From: Micromonospora sp. WMMD1128
Lineage (GTDB): Bacteria; Actinomycetota; Actinomycetes; Mycobacteriales; Micromonosporaceae
Direction of reading: 5' to 3'
Assembly: GCF_027497235.1 (NCBI RefSeq)
Contig: NZ_CP114902.1
Location: forward strand, 1,873,501 to 1,937,500
Length of the DNA stretch: 64,000 bases
This document shows, piece by piece, positions 1-7,798 of this stretch. The stretch's first letter is position 1. Every line of letters begins with the position of its first letter. The notes beneath the pieces are model-generated. The model saw nothing but the letters and a program-made list of their open reading frames with translations, had not been told where the DNA came from and searched no databases. The position numbers and the translations under genes are program-made.

Positions 1-1974
1 TGCGGCAGGTGCGCTGCTCGGCGTTCCGCTCGCCGAGTGGGCGGCGTCAGGTGCGCTGCTCGGTGTTCCGCCCACGGGCGGTCCGCTGACCGGGATCGGG
101 CGTCCACTCACCCGCGGTGCGCTGACAGGTGGTGCATCGGCGGCGTGCGCTTCGCTTGTCGCGGCGCCCCTGGGCGAGGCGGAGGCGGCGGCCTGCCGTT
201 CCGCTTCCTCCCGCAGCAACGGGCCGATCTGCTGCACCTGAATGGTCGGCTTGTCCCAGCCCGGGGCGGGCGTCGCCGATCCGGGTCCGGGGCCACCCAC
301 CCCCGGGCCGGCGGGCCCGTCGGCTGGGCGCGACGGCGACGTGGCGGCCGGAACCGCGGGCCGGTGCCCCGTGGCGGTCTCCGACGCGGGTGGCGCGCCG
401 GTCCGATCAACTGGCGGGACCGATGCCGGCGCCGGGACGGGCGGATGGGAAACCGGTGGGGCGGGTGGCGGCAGCGCCCCAGTCGCCGACGGGCTCGGGA
501 TCGGTGGCCCTGAGATCGGGGGGCCTGAGATCGGGGGGCCTGAGCCGGGCGGGCTCGAGATCGGTGGGCTTGAGATCGGCGCGCCTGGGATCGGCGCGGC
601 TGGGGTCGGGCCTGTGATCGGTGGGCTCGGGAACGGCCGGGCGGCCGGAACGGGCGGGGGAGGCGGCAGGACTCCACTCCCCGGTGGACCGGAGATCGGC
701 GTCGGTACACGCGGCGCCGGCGGCCCGGAGGACAGAGCCGGCGACGCCGGTGGGGCGACCGGCGTCGACCCGGGAGAAGACGGCGGGGCCGCCGCCCAGG
801 GAGGTGCGCCGGAACCGTCGGGCGACGACTGCCGACGGGGCGATGGGATGACCGGCGGGGGCGGTAGTGGACCCGCCCCGACGGTCGGCGGCGGTGGACC
901 GTGATGTGCCGGCGGGCCGGGATGTGCGGGCGGGCCGGGATGTGCCGGCGGGCTTGGAGGCGTTGGCGGGCCGGGAGGCGTCGTCGGGACGATCGACGGC
1001 CGGGGCGGCACCGGCATCACGCCGGGAGTGGGCACCGGCTGGTTGTGGGCGGTGGCCGGCGATGCCGGGAAACGTGCGGTGGCCTGTCCGGGCGGCGCCG
1101 GCAAACCGCCGGCGGTGTCGGCGGCCGGCGGTGGAGGAGGAGGCGCCCAGGGACTGGCCGGCCGATCCGAGCCGCTGGGCCGGACCGGAGGCGCCGAGGT
1201 GGGGATCACCGGAGGAGGCGGCAGCGACGCCGGGTTGCTTTGGGGCAGCGGCGTCGGGGCGCTCTGGGGCATCGGGGGCGGAGCGGGACGGGCTCCGGGG
1301 TCGGACGCGGTTCCGGGCCACGGTGCTCGGGACGCCGGCCCCGGCTGCGGCGCCCATTCGGCGCCGGGCACCGGTGCGGCGGCGGGTGCCGTGGAGGCAG
1401 CGGGTGGCGGCACGGTGGACTGGGGAGGGTACGTCGGTGGGACCGCCGGCAGCGACACGGTGGGCCCGGACAGCGCCGGATCGGAGCGCTCACCGGCAGC
1501 GGGGGCGAAGCCGCCGGGAGGGGGTCCATAACCGGCGGGAGCGGCGGCGGAGCCGCCGAGGTACTGGCGGGCTGCGCGTACCGCCGGGTGGTCCGGACCG
1601 AGCACGGCGGGCCCGGCGGTGGCCACGCGACCGTAGTTGCGGCGGGCCTCGTGCCGGTTGCCCAACTCCTCCGCCACCCCGGCGAGGTCGAAGCTGAGGG
1701 CGAGCATCAGCGGATCGGCGTCCCCGCGACGGCGCTCGCCCGCCGCGTACGCCTCTTCCAGGACGCGGCGGGCGGCGGCTGGCTCGTCGGCCTCACGATG
1801 CAGGCGGGCCAGCAGGTGGCCGGTGGTCAGGACGTCCTGGTGGTCCTCGCCGTAGGCCGGACGGGCCGCGGTGATCGCGTCGGCGAGCAGGCGGCGGGCG
1901 CTGGTCAGGTCGCCCGCGGCGCGGAGGGCCAGGGCCTGGTGTTGCACGGCGGTCAGCGGGGCGGGGTGGGACAC
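1..1974 (-). CDS. TPR protein with long proline-rich tail, C-terminus cut by window edge
   Basis: Reading the minus strand from a GTG at 1974 gives an uninterrupted frame of 658 codons to the left edge. Residues about 1-150 form helical repeats of tetratricopeptide type (ALRAAGDLTSARRLL, TGHLLARLHREADEPAAAR, FDLAGVAEELGNRHEARRNYG), a module common in Micromonospora proteins of unknown role. Everything after about residue 155 is low-complexity Pro/Ala/Ser/Gly, including PGPPAH and PPISGP reiterations, and is probably disordered. The end of the protein lies outside the window. The ribosome binding site before the GTG is weak, so the exact start is uncertain. The TPR part probably mediates protein contacts; no catalytic motif is visible. 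Open frames on the other strand here are composition shadows of this repeat. Confidence 0.75.
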   Translation of the reverse strand, partial: MSHPAPLTAVQHQALALRAAGDLTSARRLLADAITAARPAYGEDHQDVLTTGHLLARLHREADEPAAARRVLEEAYAAGERRRGDADPLMLALSFDLAGVAEELGNRHEARRNYGRVATAGPAVLGPDHPAVRAARQYLGGSAAAPAGYGPPPGGFAPAAGERSDPALSGPTVSLPAVPPTYPPQSTVPPPAASTAPAAAPVPGAEWAPQPGPASRAPWPGTASDPGARPAPPPMPQSAPTPLPQSNPASLPPPPVIPTSAPPVRPSGSDRPASPWAPPPPPPAADTAGGLPAPPGQATARFPASPATAHNQPVPTPGVMPVPPRPSIVPTTPPGPPTPPSPPAHPGPPAHPGPPAHHGPPPPTVGAGPLPPPPVIPSPRRQSSPDGSGAPPWAAAPPSSPGSTPVAPPASPALSSGPPAPRVPTPISGPPGSGVLPPPPPVPAARPFPSPPITGPTPAAPIPGAPISSPPISSPPGSGPPISGPPISGPPIPSPSATGALPPPAPPVSHPPVPAPASVPPVDRTGAPPASETATGHRPAVPAATSPSRPADGPAGPGVGGPGPGSATPAPGWDKPTIQVQQIGPLLREEAERQAAASASPRGAATSEAHAADAPPVSAPRVSGRPIPVSGPPVGGTPSSAPDAAHSASGTPSSAPAA

Positions 1975-2173
1975 GGGAGCAATGCTGCCCGGAATCGTCG
2001 GTTGCGCGCTACCCGTCCGGTGGCTGAGGGTCCTGAGCTGCGGAAACGTGGGGCTCTGATGGTGATGTGCATGATCGTTTCGAGCCGTGTACAGTAATGC
2101 CCCGTGCGGCCCGCCGGGCCGGCCGATCCGGTGCGAAAGTCACTGGGGCCGACCAGGTAGGCTGGACGGGCAA

Positions 2174-2260
2174 GTCCGGGTGGCGGAATGGCAGACGCGC
2201 TAGCTTGAGGTGCTAGTGCCCGTATAGGGCGTGGGGGTTCAAGTCCCCCCTCGGACACCA
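2174..2260 (+). tRNA. tRNA-Leu (GAG anticodon)
   Basis: An 87-base class II tRNA. The acceptor GTCCGGG (2174-2180) pairs with CTCGGAC, followed by discriminator A and an encoded CCA. The anticodon arm CTAGC-TTGAGGT-GCTAG carries GAG. A long variable arm and the T arm (GGGGG-TTCAAGT-CCCCC) follow. Its last 29 bases are the left end of an integrated island (see attL), so the 3' end seen here was supplied by the island. Confidence 0.95.
2230..2258 (+). repeat. attL core, direct repeat within the 3' end of tRNA-Leu
   Basis: This covers the T arm and 3' acceptor strand of the tRNA. All 29 bases recur at 20081-20109. Bases just outside differ on both sides (2229 g vs 20080 t; 2259 c vs 20110 a), so the limits are sharp. 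Confidence 0.9.
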
Positions 2261-2264
2261 GTAC

Positions 2265-2279
2265 GTTTCATTTGTGCAC
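2265..2279 (+). repeat. 15-bp inverted repeat beside attL (copy near attR)
   Basis: GTTTCATTTGTGCAC here is the exact reverse complement of 20065-20079. In the excised circle the two copies would flank the att core as inverted arms, 6 bp on one side and 1 bp on the other. This suggests integrase or accessory-factor binding sites (inference). Confidence 0.7.
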
Positions 2280-2303
2280 AAGATGACGTAGCGGTGGTCA
2301 AGT

Positions 2304-2870
2304 ATGCTTGACCACCGCCGAAACTCCTACGACACCGGCGCCGGCGCTGCCTCTCGGGGCAAGTCCACCGGGGCCAGAGCTGTGACAACCCGTGCCAGCT
2401 CGTCTGTCATTCCCGCTGTTGCCCTCCCCGGTCACCAGACCAGTGCACGTGGCGCTTCTGGTTCATCCGCCGCGGCGATGAGGCGACCCCCGCTTCCGCT
2501 TCCCACCCTCGCCGCCACCCGCAGCCGTGTGGCTGTCTACGGGCTGGTCACGCTGAACACGCACGGCCGGATCGCTGATCGGTCGGCGATGAAGGTGCTC
2601 CAGTGGGTGCCTGGACTGCGGTTGAGTATCAGGGAGCGCCATGGGCTGATTGTTGTTTCCGCGGATCCACAAGGCGTCTTCAAAGTTGCCAAGGAGGGCC
2701 ATATTCGGCTGCCGGCAGTGGTTCGTCAGTGGTGTGGCTTGGTCGCCGGTGACCGAGTGTTCATCGTGGCGGAACCAGCCAGCGGACGGCTGGTGGTTCA
2801 CCCGCCGGCGAAGCTCGACGAGCTGGTTACGCAGGCTCACGATGCGGTGTTCGGGGGCGGCGATGAGTGA
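2304..2870 (+). CDS. AbrB/MazE/SpoVT-type DNA-binding protein paired with integrase 1
   Basis: The C-terminal ~85 residues contain the swapped-hairpin AbrB-like signature (VFKVAKEGHIRLPAVVRQW, then GLVAGDRVFIVAEPASGRL). A short N-terminal domain precedes it (HGRIADRSAMKVLQW). Small proteins of this kind commonly sit directly upstream of tyrosine recombinases in actinobacteria. The stop at 2868-2870 overlaps the integrase ATG at 2863, so the two are translationally coupled. The first ~55 residues are low-complexity and unlike the paralogue at 5460, so the true start may be downstream (for example ATG 2478). Probable role: regulator or accessory factor of excision/integration, or sensor of the recombinase promoter (inference). 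Confidence 0.7.
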   Translation: MLDHRRNSYDTGAGAASRGKSTGARAVTTRASSSVIPAVALPGHQTSARGASGSSAAAMRRPPLPLPTLAATRSRVAVYGLVTLNTHGRIADRSAMKVLQWVPGLRLSIRERHGLIVVSADPQGVFKVAKEGHIRLPAVVRQWCGLVAGDRVFIVAEPASGRLVVHPPAKLDELVTQAHDAVFGGGDE

Positions 2871-3824
2871 CACAGCAGCGAATCGTGCTGAGTTGGACGC
2901 GGCTCGGCTGCTGCTTGCTCGGATGGGTATCTCGCCCGCTGACCTGTTGGACGCTGCGGTGGCCCGGCCCCTGTCACCGACCTTCGCCGAGTATGTTCCG
3001 GTGGTGGCGGCCGCGGTCACGGTGGGAACGCGGCGTGCCTACGGCTCCTACTGGAAACGGGTGGTGGAGCACTGGGGGCAGCGAAGACTTGACGAGCCCA
3101 CTCCGTCGGAGATCGAGCAGTTGGCGGAGTACGTCAAGACGCACGTGGTAGCGCGGCGGAACGCTCGTGGAGGTCGTAGCGCGGCGGAGCATCTGATTGC
3201 CGCCTTGCGTTGTCTCTACAAGAGGGCGGTCGCTGATGGGTTTATCGTGGCGTCGGAAAATCCCGCATTGAAGGTATCGAAACCTCGGCGTTTGCCGAGT
3301 ACCCGTCGGGCCGTGGCGGATACCAGGCTCGCCGAGATCAACGAGGTCGCAGCCAGCACAGGCGACGACCCGGCGCTCGACACGTTGCTTCTACGGCTGC
3401 ATACCGAGACGGCGTGCCGGCGCGGTGGCGCGCTGGCGCTCCGTCCGGCCGATCTGGATTCGGACCAATGTCTGATCCTGCTACGAGAGAAAGGGGATTC
3501 CAGACGGTGGCAACCGGTCTCTCCGACGCTGATGCGGTATCTACAGCGCCACGTTGAGGAGCGGAAAGCGGCGGAGTCTGGGCAGCTGCTGCGCTATCGG
3601 AGCGGGCAGCCCATCACCTACCGACGGTATGACCATCTGTGGGTGCGCATCGGCGAGCACCTCCCGTGGGTGTACACACAACAGATCAGCACGCACTGGT
3701 TGCGCCACACTACGCTGACCTGGGTGGAAAGGAACTTCGGCTATGGCGTCGCGCGAGCCTACGCCGGTCATTCGGAGAGCGGCGGTGATGCTGGCACTAC
3801 AGCAACCTACGTGCGGGCGACGAT
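2863..3824 (+). pseudogene. Tyrosine recombinase (integrase 1), C-terminus displaced by ISAs1
   Basis: A core-binding SAM-like domain (about residues 40-130) and catalytic domain (about 150-320) of the phage-integrase family. The catalytic residues are present: Arg in TACRRGGALAL, HWLRH, the GH of AYAGHSE and the Tyr of TATYVRA. An ISAs1-family element begins at 3825, just after the tyrosine; the frame then reads 37 codons of IS sequence to a stop at 3936. The family's usual C-terminal tail is lost, and a plausible fragment of it lies beyond the IS. Closely similar along its whole length to the intact integrase at 5864, pointing to duplication or co-acquisition. Activity is doubtful, though every catalytic residue survives. 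Confidence 0.8.
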
Positions 3825-5153
3825 CAGGGCCCCGGCAAAGTCGTTAGGTGATGCCGAGCAGCGCCAGTGGGCGGGTGCTGTCGCGGGCGTGATGGCGGTT
3901 GGCGGCGGCGATGTTGGTGACCCCGCTCAGGCGTAGGGCGCCGATCGCGGCGTTGCGTAGCGCGGCCATGACTTCGGCTCCGGTGCCGGTGCGGATCTGG
4001 CTGCGATCCTCGTCGTAGGTGACGTCGCGGACCCAGTGGACCTTGTTCTCGATCGTCCAGTGCCCACGAACCCAGGCAGCCAGTTGTGCCGGTTTCGCCT
4101 GATGGATTGAGAGATCGGTGATGGCATAGACGGTCTCGGTGGTGAAGCGTTTCGGCTGGTCCAGGCGGCGTCTGCGGCGGCGGATCTGGATGGCTTGGAC
4201 GGCGTGCGGGAAGTCGATGCCGGTGGAGATTGTCAGGATTTTCAGGCTGCGGATCTCGCGGCGGCCGTGTCCGCGATCGCCGTCGCGGGTGGCGTCGGGG
4301 ACTGCCCGCCAGGGCAGGGCGGTGAGCTGAGCGTGCAGGTGGGGCTGGTTGCCCTTGACGGTCAGGATCCAGTGGGCGCCGCGCTCGGTGAGGTAGGTGA
4401 CGTGCTCACGCTGGCAGTGCAGGGCGTCGGCGGTGATCACGGTGTCGCGTAGGTCGCTAATCTGGTCGAGCAGCGGTGCGAACCGGGTGATCTCGTTGGT
4501 CTTGCCGTCGACGTCAATACACGCGAGGACCACGCCGGTGGCCTGGTCGCAGGCGGTCATCACGTGCCGGGCCGGGGTGTCGGTGGTGCGGGAGCCGCGC
4601 AGGGACTTGCCGTCGACGGCGATGGCCCTGCCGGCCGCCGAGGTGGTGGCGGTGGCCCGGCCGGCGAGCCAGACGCCGATCGTCGCGGTCAGTAGTTGCG
4701 GGTCCATGGCCTGCAACAGCCGACGGATCATCGCCTCCGACGGGCGCCGATCCGGGGTCATGCCCAGAGCGAGAGCCGTCGTGGCCGGCACGTCGGCGAC
4801 CCATTCGGCGATCGCGGCATACGAGCGGTACCCGGCGACCACGGCACACACCGCTGCGGTGACCACGACCGTCAGCTGGTGCCGGACACCTCGCCTGGCC
4901 CGTGGATCAGGCAGACCGGCGAGCGCTTCGGGCAGCCTGCCGGCGGTTTCGGGCACGGTCAGAGCCGGTGCGCAAGACAGAGACGAGATCAGCGATGATG
5001 GCAGCGCGGGCATGACTCACTTCGGCGATCAGCATGGCGTAGGAACCTTGATGATCTTCCGAACAGGTCATGCCCGTCTTGCTGCCACCACCAACGGCGC
5101 TTCTACTCCAAGCACCACAAGTCCGACACCATCACGACTTTGCCGGGGCCCTG
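3825..5153. mobile_element. ISAs1-family insertion sequence
   Basis: A 1,329-bp element with perfect 20-bp terminal inverted repeats: CAGGGCCCCGGCAAAGTCGT at 3825-3844 and its reverse complement at 5134-5153. One transposase gene fills it on the minus strand. The bases immediately outside (…gcgacgat | acctcggc…) do not show the 8-10 bp target duplication typical of the family, so one side may have been altered after insertion. It interrupts integrase 1 of the island. Confidence 0.88.
3844..5013 (-). CDS. ISAs1-family transposase
   Basis: A 389-residue DDE transposase. It has an N-terminal DPRARRGVRHQL segment (the DUF4096/H-repeat type start), the first catalytic Asp in AIAVDGKSLRGSR, then TADALHCQ for the second Asp, and a C-terminal RGHWTIENKVHWVRDVTYDED carrying the Glu. 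Length and motifs fit the ISAs1 group and it appears intact. The stop codon overlaps the left terminal repeat by one base (3844-3846), and the gene occupies nearly the whole element. Convergent with the truncated integrase it interrupts. Confidence 0.92.
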   Translation of the reverse strand: MPALPSSLISSLSCAPALTVPETAGRLPEALAGLPDPRARRGVRHQLTVVVTAAVCAVVAGYRSYAAIAEWVADVPATTALALGMTPDRRPSEAMIRRLLQAMDPQLLTATIGVWLAGRATATTSAAGRAIAVDGKSLRGSRTTDTPARHVMTACDQATGVVLACIDVDGKTNEITRFAPLLDQISDLRDTVITADALHCQREHVTYLTERGAHWILTVKGNQPHLHAQLTALPWRAVPDATRDGDRGHGRREIRSLKILTISTGIDFPHAVQAIQIRRRRRRLDQPKRFTTETVYAITDLSIHQAKPAQLAAWVRGHWTIENKVHWVRDVTYDEDRSQIRTGTGAEVMAALRNAAIGALRLSGVTNIAAANRHHARDSTRPLALLGIT

Positions 5154-5288
5154 ACCTCGGCCCCACCTACTGGTGGGGCACACGAGGACCAATCGGACAC
5201 AACATCTCTAGCTCCGAATCCCACAGTCTTGCCGCCGCGCGGCAGCTCTGGGATCTGTCGGTGGAACTGTCCGGCATCGAATTCCTAA
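5154..5288 (+). pseudogene. Possible displaced C-terminal tail of integrase 1
   Basis: Directly after the right end of the ISAs1 element one frame reads LTSAPPTGGAHEDQ and continues to a stop at 5288. It weakly resembles the ALTGESHPLAAG region that follows the catalytic tyrosine in the intact integrase at 5864. Position supports a severed tail; the similarity is short, so this is a tentative call. Confidence 0.4.
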
Positions 5289-5459
5289 AGCCTGGCGCTC
5301 GCAGGAGTTGGAAGAAGTAAGACTACTGCCCATGCATCGCGGCCCGCTTTTATCCTAGGATGGTTAGAGGAGGTCGGTAATGCCACTCACATTGGAGTCG
5401 AGATCATCTAAATCTTGGGCGCGGACGAAGTGGCTTTCCTGCGGACGGAGGTGGCGGAG

Positions 5460-5867
5460 ATGAATTCCTTTCCGTTTCAAAATGCAGGTATCCCTCTCGC
5501 GACCCTCGTCGCATGTCCTCAAAGTCCGACGGCCTACTATTCGATAACCGTAATCGATAGCAGTGGGCGCCTGGCCAGCCGCTCGGCGATCCGCTTCATG
5601 GATTGGGCTGCATCGCAGATGGTCGACTTCGCGGTCGGCTCCGGAATAGTCGAAGTTGCCCTCGGGGAGCTGAGTGGCCAACGAATCACGGCCCAGGGTC
5701 ACTTGCGCCTCTCGCCCAGCACTCGGCACATGCTCGGAATCGCCGATAAGGACCGGCTGATCCTCGCGGCAAATAAGGGCGCCGGAATCCTCATCGTGGG
5801 CACCATGGCCTGGCTAGCCGACGCAATTAGAGCGATGATGGACGGTCGTGAGGATGTGCAGCAATGA
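5460..5867 (+). CDS. AbrB-like DNA-binding protein paired with integrase 2
   Basis: A 135-residue protein homologous to the C-terminal part of the product at 2304. It has an N-terminal ITVIDSSGRLASRSAIRF segment and an AbrB-like ITAQGHLRLSPSTRHMLGIA segment ending in DRLILAANKGAGILIV. The ATG at 5460 is preceded by GGAGG at about 9 bases. The stop overlaps the next ATG (ATGA, 5864-5867). Base composition from about 5300 to 7000 is clearly more A/T rich than the surroundings, a sign of recent transfer. Likely works with integrase 2 as DNA-binding accessory or regulator. Confidence 0.75.
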   Translation: MNSFPFQNAGIPLATLVACPQSPTAYYSITVIDSSGRLASRSAIRFMDWAASQMVDFAVGSGIVEVALGELSGQRITAQGHLRLSPSTRHMLGIADKDRLILAANKGAGILIVGTMAWLADAIRAMMDGREDVQQ

Positions 5868-7003
5868 CGGGCAACCCTTCTCAGCGACTAGGGAACGGCG
5901 AGGTGCAGGCGGTACGCCTGTTATTGAGCCGGCTCGGGCTGACGGCTGAGGAAGTTCTCAAGGGCGCCGGTGCGGCGAAAGAAGCTCCATCATTCAATGA
6001 ATACATTCCCCATGTCTCTCTCGCCGTCGCCGCAGGTACACGACGCGTTTACGGAACCTATTGGAGGAGAGTTCAAGAAGTTTGGGGAGAGCGTCGCATC
6101 GATGAGCCGACTCCGATGGAGATTAAGCAGTTTGCCGAAAGCATGAAGGAAAGTGTAGTAAAAAGGCGAAATTCCCGTGGCGGGCGGACTGCTGCCGAGC
6201 ACTTCATATCGGCGATGCGGTGCCTCTACGCCTACGCCGTCACCGACGGGTTCATTTCCGTAGCCGCAAACCCCGCTGCTCGTGTGCCTAAGCCTCGTAG
6301 GCTCGCGAGCACTCGCCGAGCTTTATCCGAGGCTCAACTGAAGTCGATCAACGAGGTCGCAAGTAGCACTGGCAACGATCCGGAACTCGATGTGCTTATT
6401 CTAAGGCTTCACGAGGAGACCGCGTGCCGACGGGGTGGAGCGCTCGCCCTTAAAAGGTCTGATGTCGACGTCGAGCAGTGCCTAATTCAACTTCATGAAA
6501 AGGGTGGGACTGTGCGATGGCAGCCTATTTCACCCACACTCGTGCGCTCGCTACTGGAGCATTACGACGGTCGAGGAGCAGGTTCCGTCGAGAAGCACCT
6601 GCTGAGATATCGGAACGGAGCCCCGCTTACTCGCCGTCGTTACGACTATCTCTGGAGCCGCCTGGGAAGGCATCTTCCATGGGTAACTACACAGCAGATA
6701 AGCGCTCACTGGCTCCGCCATACCACGCTGACCTGGGTGGAGCGCAACTTCGGGTACGGCATCGCGCGCGCCTATGCCGGTCATGACAGCCGCGCTGCTG
6801 CTGGAACAACCAGCACTTACGTCAAGGCCGACTTATACGAGGTGGCATATGCGCTCAGCGCCCTAACTGGGGAGAGTCATCCTCTGGCGGCTGGGATCAA
6901 TGAATCGCCGCGAAATGGCGGCCGTGTCCGCGCGCTACCGGCTTCACTGTTCCTGACCAGCGGCGTTAGGGTTCCTGTTCGGAGTTCCGACTGGGCTTCT
7001 TAA
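5864..7003 (+). CDS. Tyrosine recombinase/integrase 2 (intact, probable island integrase)
   Basis: A 379-residue tyrosine site-specific recombinase. An N-terminal SAM-like core-binding domain spans about residues 40-130 (SLAVAAGTRRVYGTYWRRV). The catalytic domain follows with Arg near 189 (TACRRGGALAL), HWLRH near 283, GH near 306 and the nucleophilic Tyr near 319 (TSTYVKA). All key residues are present, and the tail is complete, unlike integrase 1. It sits in the attL-proximal part of an island inserted in tRNA-Leu and is the best candidate for catalysing integration and excision. It overlaps the upstream AbrB-like gene by 4 bases. Codon use is less GC-biased than in flanking chromosomal genes. 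Confidence 0.9.
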   Translation: MTGNPSQRLGNGEVQAVRLLLSRLGLTAEEVLKGAGAAKEAPSFNEYIPHVSLAVAAGTRRVYGTYWRRVQEVWGERRIDEPTPMEIKQFAESMKESVVKRRNSRGGRTAAEHFISAMRCLYAYAVTDGFISVAANPAARVPKPRRLASTRRALSEAQLKSINEVASSTGNDPELDVLILRLHEETACRRGGALALKRSDVDVEQCLIQLHEKGGTVRWQPISPTLVRSLLEHYDGRGAGSVEKHLLRYRNGAPLTRRRYDYLWSRLGRHLPWVTTQQISAHWLRHTTLTWVERNFGYGIARAYAGHDSRAAAGTTSTYVKADLYEVAYALSALTGESHPLAAGINESPRNGGRVRALPASLFLTSGVRVPVRSSDWAS

Positions 7004-7084
7004 CTGGAGTGCATCGGCAGTATGCCCGATTGATTATCTCTAGTGTGCTTGCTGTGCCTCCGAGTGCTGCGGGCTTTTCCATGC

Positions 7085-7648
7085 TCAAACCTGTTGGTGT
7101 GCCGTGCGTAGGCGCAGGCTGGTGCCGTCGGAGGAGAGTTTCGCCGCGGCGATGGTGGCCCATCCGCTGGTACTGGCGAAGGCTACGCCGGCGAGGAGCC
7201 CGGCGAAGCTGAGGGTGACGACGACGGCGGTCAGGTTGCTCGATGGTGGCATGGTCGCGGAGAAGCTGATGACGGCGATGAAGCCGAGCAGAGCCACGCC
7301 GATCCCGTCGAGTAGCCGACGAAGGCGCAGTCGTTTGCAGGCGTGGCAGAACGGCCAATTCGGCATAGTGATGCGCTTTTGTGTGATCGTGGCGACGATC
7401 GCGAAGGGCAGCACGCCGAGCAGGATGAGCAGGAATGACCAGGTCGGGGGAGTGGAGCGGAACAGCACCGACTTTCGCCGGGTGGCGGGGGCGGCGTGTC
7501 TGACGCAGGCGGACGGCGCGCCGCCGGGCTGGCGGAGAGCGGCGACGGGCACGGTGGTCGGCAAGGCGGACTCCAGCGGACGTTCGGTACGGCTGTCGGC
7601 GCGCAGTATGCACGACCCGCTGCGGGGGCGGTGATCCCTGTCCACCAA
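7085..7648 (-). CDS. Small integral membrane protein, function unknown
   Basis: A protein of up to 187 residues. A polar N-terminal ~65 residues holds a PSACVRHAAPATRR motif seen in a family of uncharacterised actinobacterial membrane proteins. It is followed by a transmembrane segment (TWSFLLILLGVLPFAIVATI), a cytoplasm-type loop with paired cysteines (WPFCHACKRLR) and two more hydrophobic segments. A CxxC-like pair and basic loop suggest metal or redox contact, but nothing more can be said. The start is unsure (TTG 7648 or GTG 7645). It is encoded opposite to the toxin genes and inside the island. Confidence 0.6.
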   Translation of the reverse strand: MVDRDHRPRSGSCILRADSRTERPLESALPTTVPVAALRQPGGAPSACVRHAAPATRRKSVLFRSTPPTWSFLLILLGVLPFAIVATITQKRITMPNWPFCHACKRLRLRRLLDGIGVALLGFIAVISFSATMPPSSNLTAVVVTLSFAGLLAGVAFASTSGWATIAAAKLSSDGTSLRLRTAHQQV

Positions 7649-7711
7649 TGCTGCATCTGCTCACGATGAGTGAGACGACTGCCGGTCCCGAAGCCCGTTG
7701 CCCGATTCGTC

Positions 7712-7761
7712 CTCACAACTTGTGAGGGATCTTTACATCTGTTGATCCGGGTCCCTACAGT
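7712..7761 (+). promoter_or_regulatory. Promoter and palindrome upstream of the LamG/RHS toxin operon
   Basis: TTTACA (7732-7737), an 18-base spacer and TACAGT (7756-7761) make a good sigma-70-type promoter. The 15-base palindrome CTCACAACTTGTGAG (7712-7726) lies just before the -35 box and could be an activator or repressor site. Confidence 0.55.
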
Positions 7762-7798
7762 TCGGCGACTTCATCAGGTGATCAACGGGGGACCTGTG

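Noticed and set aside
37-2097. Several long plus-strand frames and other minus-strand frames in the first 2 kb
   Set aside because: They are low-complexity shadows of the proline-rich minus-strand gene, which alone has a folded TPR start and an unbroken frame to the edge.
1953-2258. Minus-strand peptide beginning MSEGGLEPPRP over the tRNA
   Set aside because: It is antisense to tRNA-Leu; such peptides are well-known artefacts of tRNA 3' ends. The peptide CPRGDLNPHEF near 20090 is the same artefact from attR.
3936-3936. Integrase 1 as a complete 357-residue gene ending at 3936
   Set aside because: The last 37 codons lie within the ISAs1 element beyond its terminal repeat, so the apparent C-terminus is foreign.
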